From the NCBI RefSeq assembly GCF_003205295.1, contig NZ_QJRP01000016.1:62001-126000 (forward strand): DNA of 64,000 bases, in the 5' to 3' direction. Position 1 is the stretch's first letter. Each line of letters opens with the position of its first letter. The notes beneath the pieces are model-generated. The model saw only the letters and a program-made list of their open reading frames with translations. It did no database searches and had not been told where the DNA came from. The position numbers and the translations under genes are program-made. Origin of the DNA: Pseudomonas mosselii (GTDB lineage Bacteria; Pseudomonadota; Gammaproteobacteria; Pseudomonadales; Pseudomonadaceae). Below are positions 24,247-32,673 of the stretch, piece after piece.

Positions 24247-24294
24247 TGCCCTGTACGGTTGACGCCCATGCGTGTCAGCCGTACAGGGCATTTT
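24246..24294 (+). terminator. Terminator after recX
   Basis: Long inverted repeat, ATGCCCTGTACGG with its complement CCGTACAGGGCAT, arms extended by TGAC/GTCA, ending in TTTT at 24291. It lies between convergent recX and the LOG-family gene and can serve both. Confidence 0.8.
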
Positions 24295-24298
24295 GCGT

Positions 24299-25417
24299 TC
24301 AGCTGACCCGCAACGCTTCCCGGGCGCGCTGGGTGGTGTGCATCGGCTGGGGTTTGGCCCAGTTTTCCGGCAGGTTGATGAAGTCCACCAGTTCGCGCAG
24401 GCGCCCCTGGTCGCGGCCGTTGAAGGCGAAGGTCAGGCGCGTCAGGTGGCTGAAGTTGCCTTCCTCGTGTTCGGCGCCGCTGTCCGGTTGCTGGTGGTAC
24501 CTGCCGCTCAGGCGCAGGTCGGCGAAGCCTTCTTCAACATCATGCAGGGCCGCCTCGCTCAAGGGGTGGTGCATGCGGATCACGAACTGGCTCTTCAGCC
24601 AGCGGCTGGAGTGGTAGTTGCTGTAGAACTGGTTGATCTCCTCGACTGCCTCGTCAGCGCTGTGCACCAGGCGTACCAGCTTGAGGTCGCTGGGCAGGAT
24701 GTAGCGGTTCTCTTCGAGCTGGCGACTGATGAAGCCCAGGGCGTCCTGCCAGAAACTGCCGCCGGGCGAGTCGAGCAGCACTACCGGCACCAACGGGCTC
24801 TTGCCGGTCTGGATCAGCGTCAGTACCTCCAGTGCCTCGTCGAGGGTGCCGAAGCCACCCGGGCAGAGCACCAGTGCATCGGCTTCCTTGACGAAGAACA
24901 GCTTGCGAATGAAGAAAAAGTGGAATGGCAGCAGCTTGTCGCTGCCGTTGACCGTGGCATTGGCGTGCTGTTCGAACGGCAGGGTGATGTTGAAGCCCAG
25001 GCTGTGGTCGGTGCCCGCGCCTTCGTGGGCGGCCGCCATGATGCCTCCACCGGCGCCGGTGATGACCATCAGGTCCGAACGCGCCAGTGTTGCGCCCAGT
25101 TCCCGCGCCAGGGCGTACATGGGGTGCTCCAGCGGCGTACGCGCCGAGCCGAATACGGTTACTTTGCGCCGCCCCTTGTAGTGCTCGAGGGTGCGGAAGG
25201 AGTGGTCCAGCTCGCGCAGGGCCTGCAGGGTGATCTTGGCGTTCCAGCGGTTGCGATCGTCGTGGGCCATGCGCAGCACGGTCAGCAGCATGTCGCGGTA
25301 CAGCGGCAGGTTGGGGCTGTTCGGCGCGACCAGTTGCAGTTGTTCGTCAATCTTGCTCAGGTCGATGCCGTTGTCCCTGAAATAGGTGAACAGCTGCTCG
25401 TTCGATTGGTAAGGCAT
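24299..25417 (-). CDS. LOG-family protein (putative nucleotide 5'-monophosphate nucleosidase)
   Basis: Lysine-decarboxylase-like (LOG) family; members cleave nucleoside monophosphates at the N-glycosidic bond. 372 residues. The signature is split as GAGGGIMAAAHEGA and PGGFGTLDEALEVLT, with a Rossmann-like core starting KVTVFGSARTPLEHP. An N-terminal ~85-residue helical extension precedes the core and a C-terminal ~100-residue tail follows it, so it is longer than the short plant-LOG type and nearer the PpnN/YgdH style. The precise substrate is not evident. Between its start and the small gene at 25721 there are ~300 bases where I see nothing definite. Confidence 0.85.
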   Translation of the reverse strand: MPYQSNEQLFTYFRDNGIDLSKIDEQLQLVAPNSPNLPLYRDMLLTVLRMAHDDRNRWNAKITLQALRELDHSFRTLEHYKGRRKVTVFGSARTPLEHPMYALARELGATLARSDLMVITGAGGGIMAAAHEGAGTDHSLGFNITLPFEQHANATVNGSDKLLPFHFFFIRKLFFVKEADALVLCPGGFGTLDEALEVLTLIQTGKSPLVPVVLLDSPGGSFWQDALGFISRQLEENRYILPSDLKLVRLVHSADEAVEEINQFYSNYHSSRWLKSQFVIRMHHPLSEAALHDVEEGFADLRLSGRYHQQPDSGAEHEEGNFSHLTRLTFAFNGRDQGRLRELVDFINLPENWAKPQPMHTTQRAREALRVS

Positions 25418-25720
25418 TCAACGTCTCCTTCTGCAGCAAAACCTCTGACCGGGTCGATGGCGTGTCCCGGCCGCGACACTGCGTGTGTCGCTGGCTGCTG
25501 TGGCTCGAGTGTGCCCCCCGAGCGTTGCAGTGGGCCTTCAAGGCCATGTTGCAGTGGCAATTCCATCGCGTTGTCGTTGTTATGGGTACTCGTTATCAAT
25601 CTAGACGCTGGCGCGGCATCGTGCCGCCACAGACGCGCGTTACCGCCGGTCAGGCAGAAACCAGTGAAGGCGGGGCTTTGGTTAACTGGAGGCAGCAGGG
25701 CGATACAGCGAGGTGGCGGT

Positions 25721-25927
25721 ATGCACCGGCTGGTGATCGAGGTGGATGGGCAACTGTTGCAGTTGCTCGAGCACGAGGCCAAGGCTCATCACCTGAGCCT
25801 TGAGGGGGAGTGCCTGCGCCGGCTGCAGGGGGCCGAGGCGCATTCGCGTTACCTGCAGGCCCTGCTGGCCGAATTGCGCGCCGATGATGAGCAGCGGCGC
25901 GCCAGAAACAGCGATCAGTTGGCCTGA
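25721..25927 (+). CDS. Small hypothetical protein, Arc/RHH-like
   Basis: 68 residues: MHRLVIEVDGQLLQLLEHEA, then KAHHLSLEGECLRRLQGAEA. The beta-strand followed by two helices resembles a ribbon-helix-helix or coiled-coil protein, but the similarity is only by pattern. GAGG lies ~8 bases before the ATG. It is convergent with the gene at 25929, with a one-base gap between stop codons. No function assigned. Confidence 0.55.
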   Translation: MHRLVIEVDGQLLQLLEHEAKAHHLSLEGECLRRLQGAEAHSRYLQALLAELRADDEQRRARNSDQLA

Positions 25928-25928
25928 A

Positions 25929-26348
25929 TCACTTCTTCTTGTTGCCGGCCGCGCAGCTGGCGGCGTCGAAGGCCTGGTCCATGACCGGCTGGTTGGTCTT
26001 GTAGACAGTGAAGCGGTAGACCATCACGGCGCCCTTGGACATCAGCTGGCGGTAGCCGTTGTTGCGGCACACGCTGTCACCCAGCTGGCTGCGAACCTGC
26101 GCGGGATTGCCCTGCATGCGCTGGGCGTGCTCCTGGCGTACGCTCAGGTGATTGACCAGTGCCTTGCCTTCGACGGTGTAGCCCTGGTCGAGGATGTCTT
26201 CGTTGATGGCCCTTGGGGTGCCGACGCTGCTTTCCTTGGCGACCTTCTGCAGCATCTGGTTCAGCTCGTACTCCTGCTTGGACGCAGCCTGGGCGGCCAG
26301 CGGCAGGGCGAGCAGCAGGCTCAGGGTCGGGACGATAAGACGCAGCAT
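25929..26348 (-). CDS. Secreted QSregVF-family protein (PA3611-like)
   Basis: 139 residues with a Sec signal peptide (MLRLIVPTLSLLLALPLAAQ, cleavage after AQA). The mature sequence contains GTPRAINEDILDQGYTVEGK and QLGDSVCRNNGYRQLMSKGA, matching the Pseudomonas quorum-sensing-regulated virulence factor family (PA3611 type). Two Cys (one in VCRN, one in ASCAAG) may form a disulfide. AGGAGAG lies 5 bases before the ATG. The biochemical role is unknown. Confidence 0.8.
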   Translation of the reverse strand: MLRLIVPTLSLLLALPLAAQAASKQEYELNQMLQKVAKESSVGTPRAINEDILDQGYTVEGKALVNHLSVRQEHAQRMQGNPAQVRSQLGDSVCRNNGYRQLMSKGAVMVYRFTVYKTNQPVMDQAFDAASCAAGNKKK

Positions 26349-26562
26349 GGATCTCTCCTGGTTCGATGACTGGCGCTTTGACCAGCGCCGGCGGGCGGCG
26401 TTCCATGAAACCGCAGGGTTTCCAGGCCGCCAGAGCTTGCGATTATAAAGGAGCGGCGCCGTTGGCTGCACGGCAAATGACGTGGGCTCTGGTAGACTGG
26501 CCGCCTTGTTTTCATCGAGTTGTCGCCGTGCCCCTCCCACTTCCCTGCCAAGGCCTGTTGCC

Positions 26563-27273
26563 ATGAGCCACGCGGTAGCGCGCCTGCGCGCCGAGCGCCT
26601 GGCGCGCAGCATCAAACCCTTTGTCGCTCGAGGCTCGCGCGCCGAGCGCTGCCCGGATTGCCGGGTGATCGCCACGCACTGCCTGTGCGCCTGGAAACCC
26701 CGGGTGCCGGCCGAGTCCGGCATGTGCCTGCTGATGCACGACACCGAGCCATTGAAGCCGACCAACACCGGTTGGCTGATCGCCGATGTGATCGAGGACA
26801 CCTCGGCCTTCGGCTGGCTGCGCACCTCGGTGGACGAGAGTCTGCTGGCGCTGCTGGACGACCCCCGCTGGCAGCCCTACATCGTCTTTCCGGGCGAGTT
26901 CGTCAAGGAAGATCGGGTGGTCAGCGAGGTCGTGCGGGAACCGGGCAAGCGCCCGTTGTTCATCTTGCTCGACGCCACCTGGACCGAGGCGCGCAAGATG
27001 TTCCGCAAGAGCCCGTACCTCGACCGCTTCCCGGTGCTGAGCCTGCAACCGGAGCAGATGTCGCGCTACCGCCTGCGCCGTTCCAAGCGCGACGATCACT
27101 TCTGCACCGCCGAAGTGGCCGCCATGTGCCTGGAACTGGCCGGTGACGGCCAGGCCTCGCAGGCCCTGGACGCTTACCTGGACGTCTTCAGCCTGCACTA
27201 CCTGAGCGGCAAGCGGCGCCTGCCGCTGGACGAGCAGGACGAGGTCCACCAGCGTTTGCATACCTTCCTATAG
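26563..27273 (+). CDS. DTW-domain tRNA-uridine aminocarboxypropyltransferase
   Basis: Transfers a 3-amino-3-carboxypropyl group from SAM to uridine in tRNA (acp3U; TapT/YfiP family). 236 residues. A zinc-ribbon-like N-terminal motif (RCPDCRVIATHCLCAWKP) precedes the DTW domain, whose motif here reads LLDATWTEARKMF. Family segments LMHDTEPLKPTNTGWLI and YRLRRSKRDDHFCTAEVAAM are present. The ATG at 26563 begins the conserved region. Confidence 0.88.
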   Translation: MSHAVARLRAERLARSIKPFVARGSRAERCPDCRVIATHCLCAWKPRVPAESGMCLLMHDTEPLKPTNTGWLIADVIEDTSAFGWLRTSVDESLLALLDDPRWQPYIVFPGEFVKEDRVVSEVVREPGKRPLFILLDATWTEARKMFRKSPYLDRFPVLSLQPEQMSRYRLRRSKRDDHFCTAEVAAMCLELAGDGQASQALDAYLDVFSLHYLSGKRRLPLDEQDEVHQRLHTFL

Positions 27274-27530
27274 TCCAAGGGGCAGGCGCGACGGATTGGT
27301 TCATACTGTCGGGGCTGGCAGCCAGGGTAGGCGGGTTCGACCGGGCAATTGGCTTGACCACCCGGGGCGTGCTCGGCATCCTTGGCGCCGCTTCGGGCAC
27401 GACGAAGCTGCTGTTACCCCGGACTTCGCCGTGCCATCCCGGCCGGCGGCCCTGCCGTTCGCGCCATGAGTTGCCCGCCAGGCGTCTCCCGTATCCCCTG
27501 CGCCTGGCACAGAACAGGATCCATAGATCG

Positions 27531-28181
27531 ATGGCCACATACGAAATCCTGATTGCCGATGACCACCCGCTGTTTCGCAGCGCACTGCGCCAGGCCGTTA
27601 CCCTCGGCCTGGGCCCGGACGTGCGCCTGGTCGAGGTGGCGAGCATCGCCGAACTGGAAACCAGCCTCACCGAGAAAGCCGACTGGGACCTGGTCCTGCT
27701 GGACCTGAACATGCCCGGCGCCTATGGCTTCTCCGGCCTGGTCCTGCTGCGCGGCCAGTACCCGCAGATCCCGGTGGTGATGGTTTCGGCCCAGGAAGAG
27801 GCGGCAGTCGTGGTCAAGTCCCGCGAATTCGGCGCCAGCGGCTTCATTCCCAAGTCCAGCGAGCTGGGCAAGATCCAGGAAGCGGTGCGCAACGTGCTCG
27901 ACGGCGATGTCTGGTGGCCGCCGCAGGCCTTCGACAAGGTCGATGTGTCGGCCGAGGCCAAGGCCGCCAGCGAAGGTTTGGCCAGTCTTACCCCGCAGCA
28001 GTTCCGCGTGCTGACCATGGTCTGCGAAGGGCTGCTGAACAAGCAGATCGCCTATGAACTGAACGTTTCCGAGGCGACCATCAAGGCCCACGTGACGGCG
28101 ATCTTCCGCAAGCTGGGGGTGCGCACGCGAACCCAGGCGGCGCTGCTGCTGCAACAACTTGAATCGGTTTCGGCCAGCTAA
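27531..28181 (+). CDS. LuxR-family response regulator, ErdR/CrbR-like
   Basis: Two-domain response regulator of 216 residues. The receiver domain (residues 4-125) has the acidic pocket in LIADDHPLFRSALRQAV, the phospho-acceptor Asp in LVLLDLNMPGAYG, and the Lys in GFIPKSS. A LuxR HTH follows (LTPQQFRVLTMVCEGLLNKQ, IAYELNVSEATIKAHVTAIF). Length and the PGAYGFSGLVLLRGQ segment match the Pseudomonas ErdR/CrbR regulators of ethanol and acetate metabolism; that identity is inferred. No sensor kinase is adjacent. The 257 bases upstream hold nothing else that I can support. Confidence 0.85.
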   Translation: MATYEILIADDHPLFRSALRQAVTLGLGPDVRLVEVASIAELETSLTEKADWDLVLLDLNMPGAYGFSGLVLLRGQYPQIPVVMVSAQEEAAVVVKSREFGASGFIPKSSELGKIQEAVRNVLDGDVWWPPQAFDKVDVSAEAKAASEGLASLTPQQFRVLTMVCEGLLNKQIAYELNVSEATIKAHVTAIFRKLGVRTRTQAALLLQQLESVSAS

Positions 28182-28259
28182 GTACCTGTGCATTCACGCT
28201 TTTTTGACTCCGGTTGGAATAGCCTGCCGGCCTTATCTCCGGTGAAGTGACGGACACAC

Positions 28260-28625
28260 ATGTCGCCATTCAAAGGCCAGACCGGCCTCAAACGTATCGT
28301 CAACGCCGCTGGCTACTCGCTGGACGGCCTGCGCACCGCCTTCAAGGGCGAGGCCGCCTTCCGTCAGTTGGTGCTGCTCAACGTGGTGCTGGTGCCGCTG
28401 GCCTTCTGGCTGCCAGTCAGCCGCGGTGAGCGGGCGATCCTCATTGCCGTGTGCCTGCTGGGGCTGATCGTCGAGTTGCTCAATTCGGCGGTGGAGGCGG
28501 CCATCGACCGCATTTCCCTCGACCGCCACCCACTGTCGAAGAACGCCAAGGACATGGGCAGCGCCGCGCAGCTGGTGGCCATGAGCATGGTCGCGGCGGT
28601 CTGGGGCGTGATCCTGCTCGGTTGA
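28260..28625 (+). CDS. dgkA: Diacylglycerol kinase
   Basis: Small membrane kinase that recycles diacylglycerol to phosphatidic acid. 121 residues with three transmembrane helices (LVLLNVVLVPLAFWLPVS, ERAILIAVCLLGLIVELLNS, LVAMSMVAAVWGVILLG). The signature ELLNSAVEAAIDRISLDRHP contains the catalytic and Mg-binding Glu/Asp residues; KNAKDMGSAAQ follows. Standard length. Confidence 0.95.
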   Translation: MSPFKGQTGLKRIVNAAGYSLDGLRTAFKGEAAFRQLVLLNVVLVPLAFWLPVSRGERAILIAVCLLGLIVELLNSAVEAAIDRISLDRHPLSKNAKDMGSAAQLVAMSMVAAVWGVILLG

Positions 28626-28629
28626 GCCT

Positions 28630-29556
28630 TCAGGCGATCGGTGGCAGCACGATCTCGTCGCTGCGCCGCACGCCGGCGGTGAAGCTGCGGCACAGCTCGA
28701 GAAATTCGCGCATGGCCGAGGTCTGATACTTCTGCTTGTGCCAGATGAAGTAGAACTGCCGCGCCAGGTCCAGGGCCGGGGTCTCCACCGGCACCAGGCT
28801 GCCACGACGGAAGGCGTCGCGCAGGGCCAGGCGCGAGATGCAGCCGATGCCCAGGCCCGACTCCACGGCGCGCTTGATCGCTTCGGTGTGTTCCAGCTCC
28901 AGGCGGATGTTCAGGTTGGCGCGGTGATGGCGCATGGCCTGGTCGAAGGTCAGGCGCGTGCCCGAGCCCTGCTCGCGCAGGATCCAGGCTTCATGGGACA
29001 ACTGCTCGATACCGGCATGGCCGACCTTGGCCAGGGGATGCTGGGGCGCGCAGAACACCACCAGTTCATCCTCCACCCAGGGCTGCACCTCGAGATCGGG
29101 GTGGTTGCAGTCGCCTTCGATTAGACCCAGGTCAATTTCATAGTGGGCGACCTGTTGCACGATATGCGCAGTGTTCTGCACGTGCAGCTTGACCTGGCTT
29201 TCCGGGTGCACCTGCATGAAGCTGCCGATCAGCAGGGTGGCCAGGTAGTTGCCGATGGTCAACGTGGCGCCGACAGCCAGCGAGCCGAACCCTGACTTGC
29301 CGTTGAGCAGGTCTTCGATTTCCTTGGCCTGGTCGAGCAGGGCCACGGCCTGGGGCAGCAACTGGTGGCCCAGAGCGTTGAGGCTCAGGCGCTTGCCGGC
29401 ACGGTCGAACAGCTGGCAGCTGGACTGGCGCTCCAGTTCGGTGATCGATGTACTTGCCGCAGATTGCGACAAGGCGAGGACGCCGGCGGCCCGGGACACG
29501 CTCTGGTGCTGGGCGACGGCGACGAAGACCTGGAGTTGACGAAGTGTGAATCGCAT
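28630..29556 (-). CDS. finR: LysR-family regulator FinR
   Basis: Redox-responsive LysR activator. 308 residues: N-terminal HTH (LRQLQVFVAVAQHQSVSRAA, then LALSQSAASTSITELERQ) and a periplasmic-binding-like effector domain. It is divergently transcribed from fpr with 120 bases between starts; in P. putida FinR at this position activates fpr under superoxide stress (established knowledge). An AT-rich dyad lies in the shared intergenic region. It converges with dgkA, four bases between stops. Confidence 0.9.
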   Translation of the reverse strand: MRFTLRQLQVFVAVAQHQSVSRAAGVLALSQSAASTSITELERQSSCQLFDRAGKRLSLNALGHQLLPQAVALLDQAKEIEDLLNGKSGFGSLAVGATLTIGNYLATLLIGSFMQVHPESQVKLHVQNTAHIVQQVAHYEIDLGLIEGDCNHPDLEVQPWVEDELVVFCAPQHPLAKVGHAGIEQLSHEAWILREQGSGTRLTFDQAMRHHRANLNIRLELEHTEAIKRAVESGLGIGCISRLALRDAFRRGSLVPVETPALDLARQFYFIWHKQKYQTSAMREFLELCRSFTAGVRRSDEIVLPPIA

Positions 29557-29576
29557 ATCTATATAACCGATAACAC

Positions 29577-29622
29577 ATATCTTGATAATTCAGTTAACAG
29601 ATATTGTCGCTGCCCCTAAACT
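29577..29622 (+). promoter_or_regulatory. finR-fpr intergenic dyad and candidate fpr promoter
   Basis: ATATCT (29577) and AGATAT (29599) form a dyad with 16 bases between the arms, in an AT-rich patch typical for LysR operators. TTAACA (29594) and TAAACT (29617) with a 17-bp spacer are a possible fpr promoter whose -35 overlaps the dyad. Confidence 0.5.
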
Positions 29623-29676
29623 ATCGCGCAACTGCGCGTCTTGCGCGCGCCGCGTTTTCCTTCAGGAGCCCCATCG

Positions 29677-30456
29677 ATGAGCAACATGAACCACGAACGT
29701 GTCCTCAGTGTGCACCACTGGAACGACACCCTGTTCAGCTTCAAGTGCACCCGCGACCCGGGCCTGCGCTTCGAGAACGGTCAGTTCGTGATGATCGGCC
29801 TGCAGCAGGAAAGCGGCCGTCCGCTCATGCGCGCCTACTCCATCGCCTCGCCGAACTGGGAAGAGCACCTGGAGTTCTTCAGCATCAAGGTGCCGGACGG
29901 CCCGCTGACCTCGCAGCTGCAGCACCTGAAGGAAGGCGACGAGATCATCATCAGCAAGAAGCCTACCGGTACCCTGGTGCTCGACGACCTCAACCCGGGC
30001 AAGCACCTGTACCTGCTGAGCACCGGCACTGGCCTGGCGCCGTTCATGAGCGTCATCCAGGACCCGGAGACCTACGAGCGCTTCGAGAAAGTGATCCTGG
30101 TCCACGGCGTGCGCTACGTCAACGAAGTGGCCTATCGTGAGTTCATCACTGAGCACCTGCCGCAGAACGAGTTCTTCGGAGAATCCGTGCGCGACAAGCT
30201 GATCTACTACCCGACCGTGACCCGCGAGCCGTTCGAGAACCAGGGCCGCCTGACCGACCTGATGCGCAGCGGCAAGCTGTTCAGTGACATCGGCCTGCCA
30301 CCGATCAACCCGCAGGACGACCGCGCGATGATCTGCGGCAGCCCGAGCATGCTCGACGAGACCAGCGAAGTGCTGGACAGCTTCGGCCTGAAGATCTCCG
30401 CGCGCATGCGCGAGCCGGGTGACTACCTGATCGAGCGTGCGTTCGTCGAGAAGTAA
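29677..30456 (+). CDS. fpr: Ferredoxin-NADP(+) reductase
   Basis: FAD enzyme moving electrons between NADPH and ferredoxin/flavodoxin; used in Fe-S supply and oxidative-stress defence. 259 residues. FAD-binding motif RAYSIASPNWEEHLEFFSIK, NADP-binding segments LLSTGTGLAPFMSV and LVHGVRY, late motif MICGSPSMLDE. The C terminus FVEK is the usual end for the proteobacterial type. AGGAG lies 9 bases before the ATG. Confidence 0.97.
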   Translation: MSNMNHERVLSVHHWNDTLFSFKCTRDPGLRFENGQFVMIGLQQESGRPLMRAYSIASPNWEEHLEFFSIKVPDGPLTSQLQHLKEGDEIIISKKPTGTLVLDDLNPGKHLYLLSTGTGLAPFMSVIQDPETYERFEKVILVHGVRYVNEVAYREFITEHLPQNEFFGESVRDKLIYYPTVTREPFENQGRLTDLMRSGKLFSDIGLPPINPQDDRAMICGSPSMLDETSEVLDSFGLKISARMREPGDYLIERAFVEK

Positions 30457-30473
30457 GGCGAATCGTAGTAACG

Positions 30474-30503
30474 AAAAACGCAGACCTGAGTCTGCGTTTT
30501 TTT
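30474..30503 (+). terminator. Terminator of fpr
   Basis: Stem AAAACGCAGAC / GTCTGCGTTTT with loop CTGA, followed by a long T run, 18 bases after the fpr stop. Confidence 0.92.
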
Positions 30504-30529
30504 ATGCCTGCAGGATCTAGGTTGGCGGT

Positions 30530-30610
30530 GCCGGCCTCTTCGCGGGTAAACCCGCTCCCACAGATTTTGCGCAACCTGTGGGAGCGGGTTTACCCGCGAA
30601 GAGGCCTGGC
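30530..30610. repeat. Inverted REP pair (TAAACCCGC class)
   Basis: Two copies of the Pseudomonas REP palindrome in head-to-head orientation. Core CGCGGGTAAACCCGCTCCCA, complement on the right arm, extended by GGCCTCTT/AAGAGGCC, with 12 bases in the middle. Lies between convergent fpr and trmO. Confidence 0.9.
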
Positions 30611-30627
30611 CTGAAAACGAAAGAGCT

Positions 30628-31323
30628 TCAGCTTTCCCGCACCACTTCCAGCACCCGGATCCGATCCGGTTGCGGGTAGTGCCACCTGACTTGCACATCC
30701 CAGAACTTTACCCCGTAGACCCGCTCCGCAGGCGGTACCTGGTAGGCCGGTCGCGGGTCCTGCGCAAGACACTGTTCGATCAGCTCCACCAGTGGCTGAT
30801 CCAGGCGCAGTGCATGGTCGCGGGCTTGGGGCAGGGCGCTTTCGCTCCATTCGACGGCAATCGCCTCTGGTGCATCATTGGCCATCAGGTTGCTCGCGCC
30901 GGCAATGCTGTCCGCATAGGGCACATAAGGCTTGATATCCAGCACCGGGGTGCCGTCCAGCAGGTCGATCCCCGACAGCAGCAGACGCCCCGGCTCGACG
31001 CCTTCCAGGCGCACCACCGACTGACCGATGCCATTGGGCCGGTGGGTGGCCCGGGTGGCGAACACTCCCATGCTCTTGTTGCCGCCCAGGCGCGGTGGAC
31101 GCACTTTCAGGCGTGGCTTGTCTTCCAGTGCCTGGTGGAACAGGAACAGCAGCCACACATGACTGACCTGCTCCAGCCCTTCGACGGCATCGCCCTGGTC
31201 AAAGGGCGGCAGCAGCTCCAGCACGCCACGGGCGGCCGGCGCCAGCTGGGGCTGGCGCGGGATGGCGAACTTCTCCTTGAAACAGGAGCGGACAATGCCG
31301 ACCGGCGAGACGGTATGCTGCAT
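30628..31323 (-). CDS. trmO: tRNA (N6-threonylcarbamoyladenosine-37) N6-methyltransferase TrmO
   Basis: SAM-dependent methylation of t6A37 in tRNA-Thr (TsaA/UPF0066 family). 231 residues: VSPVGIVRSCFKEKFAIPRQ at the N terminus, the family segments RLKVRPPRLGGNKSMGVFAT and RATHRPNGIGQSVVRL, and DIKPYVPYADS. It begins six bases after the DUF1456 gene and is probably cotranscribed. Confidence 0.92.
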   Translation of the reverse strand: MQHTVSPVGIVRSCFKEKFAIPRQPQLAPAARGVLELLPPFDQGDAVEGLEQVSHVWLLFLFHQALEDKPRLKVRPPRLGGNKSMGVFATRATHRPNGIGQSVVRLEGVEPGRLLLSGIDLLDGTPVLDIKPYVPYADSIAGASNLMANDAPEAIAVEWSESALPQARDHALRLDQPLVELIEQCLAQDPRPAYQVPPAERVYGVKFWDVQVRWHYPQPDRIRVLEVVRES

Positions 31324-31329
31324 CCTGGC

Positions 31330-31791
31330 TCAGCCGCGCACGCGAAGGGTCAGGCCCTTGAGGAAGTTGCGCAGCAACTGGTCGCCGCAGGGGCGGTAGT
31401 TGTCGTGGCCGACCTTGCGGAACAGCGCGCTCAGCTCGGGCTTGGACACCGGGAAGTTGACCGACTTGAGCACCGCGTGCAGGTCGTCCTCCTTCAGCTC
31501 GAAGGCCACCCGCAGCTTCTTGAGCACGGTGTTGTTGGTCACCGGCACTTCGATCGGCTGCGCTGGACGGCTGTCGTCACGGCCGCGACGGTGGATTACC
31601 AGGCCGTCGAGGAAGTGCGCCATGACCTTCTCCGGGCAGCGCACGAAGCCGGGTTCCTCTTCCTTCTTGACGTAGCCGGCGATGGCCTCGACCGAAACCT
31701 CCAGGCCCGAGAGCTTGATGATCTCGGCCAGCTTCTGGTCGTTGGCCTTGAGCATGTAGCGCAGGCTGCGCAGTACATCGTTGTGGTTCAT
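31330..31791 (-). CDS. DUF1456 (YehS-like) protein
   Basis: 153 residues built of two similar ~65-residue halves: NHNDVLRSLRYMLKANDQKL and NNTVLKKLRVAFELKEDDLH start each repeat. This is the tandem-domain YehS/DUF1456 family, small cytoplasmic proteins of unknown function. It is likely in one transcript with trmO. Confidence 0.88.
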   Translation of the reverse strand: MNHNDVLRSLRYMLKANDQKLAEIIKLSGLEVSVEAIAGYVKKEEEPGFVRCPEKVMAHFLDGLVIHRRGRDDSRPAQPIEVPVTNNTVLKKLRVAFELKEDDLHAVLKSVNFPVSKPELSALFRKVGHDNYRPCGDQLLRNFLKGLTLRVRG

Positions 31792-31841
31792 TGCAGCGAA
31801 TCCTGTTCTGTTGCCGCGTCAGTCATTGCGCGGCGGTAATG

Positions 31842-32552
31842 CTAAAAGCGTTCGGTGGCGGCCACATAGCGCCACTGGCCCACTGGCAGCTTGCCCATCG
31901 ACACGCCGCCCAGGCGAATGCGGCGCATCGCCAGGACCTTGAGGCCGGCGGTCTCGCACAGTTGTTCGATCAACCCGGGCTGCGGGTTCTTCAGGACCAT
32001 GCGCAGGTGTTGCTCGTTCTGCCAGCTGGCCTTGGCCTTCGGCAGTTCGACGCCCTTGCGCTCGACACCGCGGGCCAGGCGGTCGAGAGCCCCCGGCTTG
32101 GCCTGGCCGCTGACCTGGACAATGTATTCCTGCTCCATGCGGCGCAGGTCGGCGTCGAGCTTGCGGGTCACCCGCCAATCCTGGGTGAACAGTTGCAGGC
32201 CGCTGGCGCCGGGCAGTAGCGGAGCGACACAGGCCTGGCGGGCGAAATGCCCGTGCAACGGGCGCACGCCTTCGCGGTGTGCTTCGCTGAGGCTGGCCAT
32301 GTTCATGCCCGCCTGGGCGCTGGCGGCGTCCTGTCCGGCCTGCTGGTTGAGCAGCAGGGTCACCGGCTCCAGCGTTTCGGCGCGGGCCCCCGGGAGCAGT
32401 TCGACGCGGTGCCCGGCGACCTTGAACTGCGGCTGCTCGACCACCTCGCCATCGACCGTGACCCAGCCTCCTTCAATGTACAGTTCGGCCTCTCGGCGAG
32501 AGCAGCCAAGCTGTTCGATGAGGTGTTTGGAAAGACGAATGGGTTCGGACAT
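31842..32552 (-). CDS. RsuA/RluF-like pseudouridine synthase homologue lacking the catalytic Asp
   Basis: About 236 residues from the ATG at 32552. An N-terminal S4 RNA-binding domain is clear (SEPIRLSKHLIEQLGCSRRE, AELYIEGGWVTVDGE). The catalytic domain aligns with RluF. However, the GRLDxxSxGL active-site motif reads APLLPGASGL: the catalytic Asp is Leu, and the Arg is Pro. Later family segments are kept (LDADLRRMEQEYIVQVSGQA, LKVLAMRRIRLGGVSMGKLP). The enzyme is probably inactive as a synthase and may only bind RNA. In-frame starts at 32564 and 32618 are possible. No strong ribosome binding site was seen. Confidence 0.85.
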   Translation of the reverse strand: MSEPIRLSKHLIEQLGCSRREAELYIEGGWVTVDGEVVEQPQFKVAGHRVELLPGARAETLEPVTLLLNQQAGQDAASAQAGMNMASLSEAHREGVRPLHGHFARQACVAPLLPGASGLQLFTQDWRVTRKLDADLRRMEQEYIVQVSGQAKPGALDRLARGVERKGVELPKAKASWQNEQHLRMVLKNPQPGLIEQLCETAGLKVLAMRRIRLGGVSMGKLPVGQWRYVAATERF

Positions 32553-32673
32553 GGACACGGGCATCACGCGGCAGGGAAAGCTTTCATTGTACCTGCCTGC
32601 GCAGGTTAGCGGCTGCAAATCGATGTCATTTCCGCCATTTCGGAGCGGGGTGGTGGTTTCCTTGGCTTTTGTC

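Noticed and set aside
22687..24291. Long minus-strand frame over recA and recX
   Set aside because: Antisense shadow of strongly biased codons in recA.
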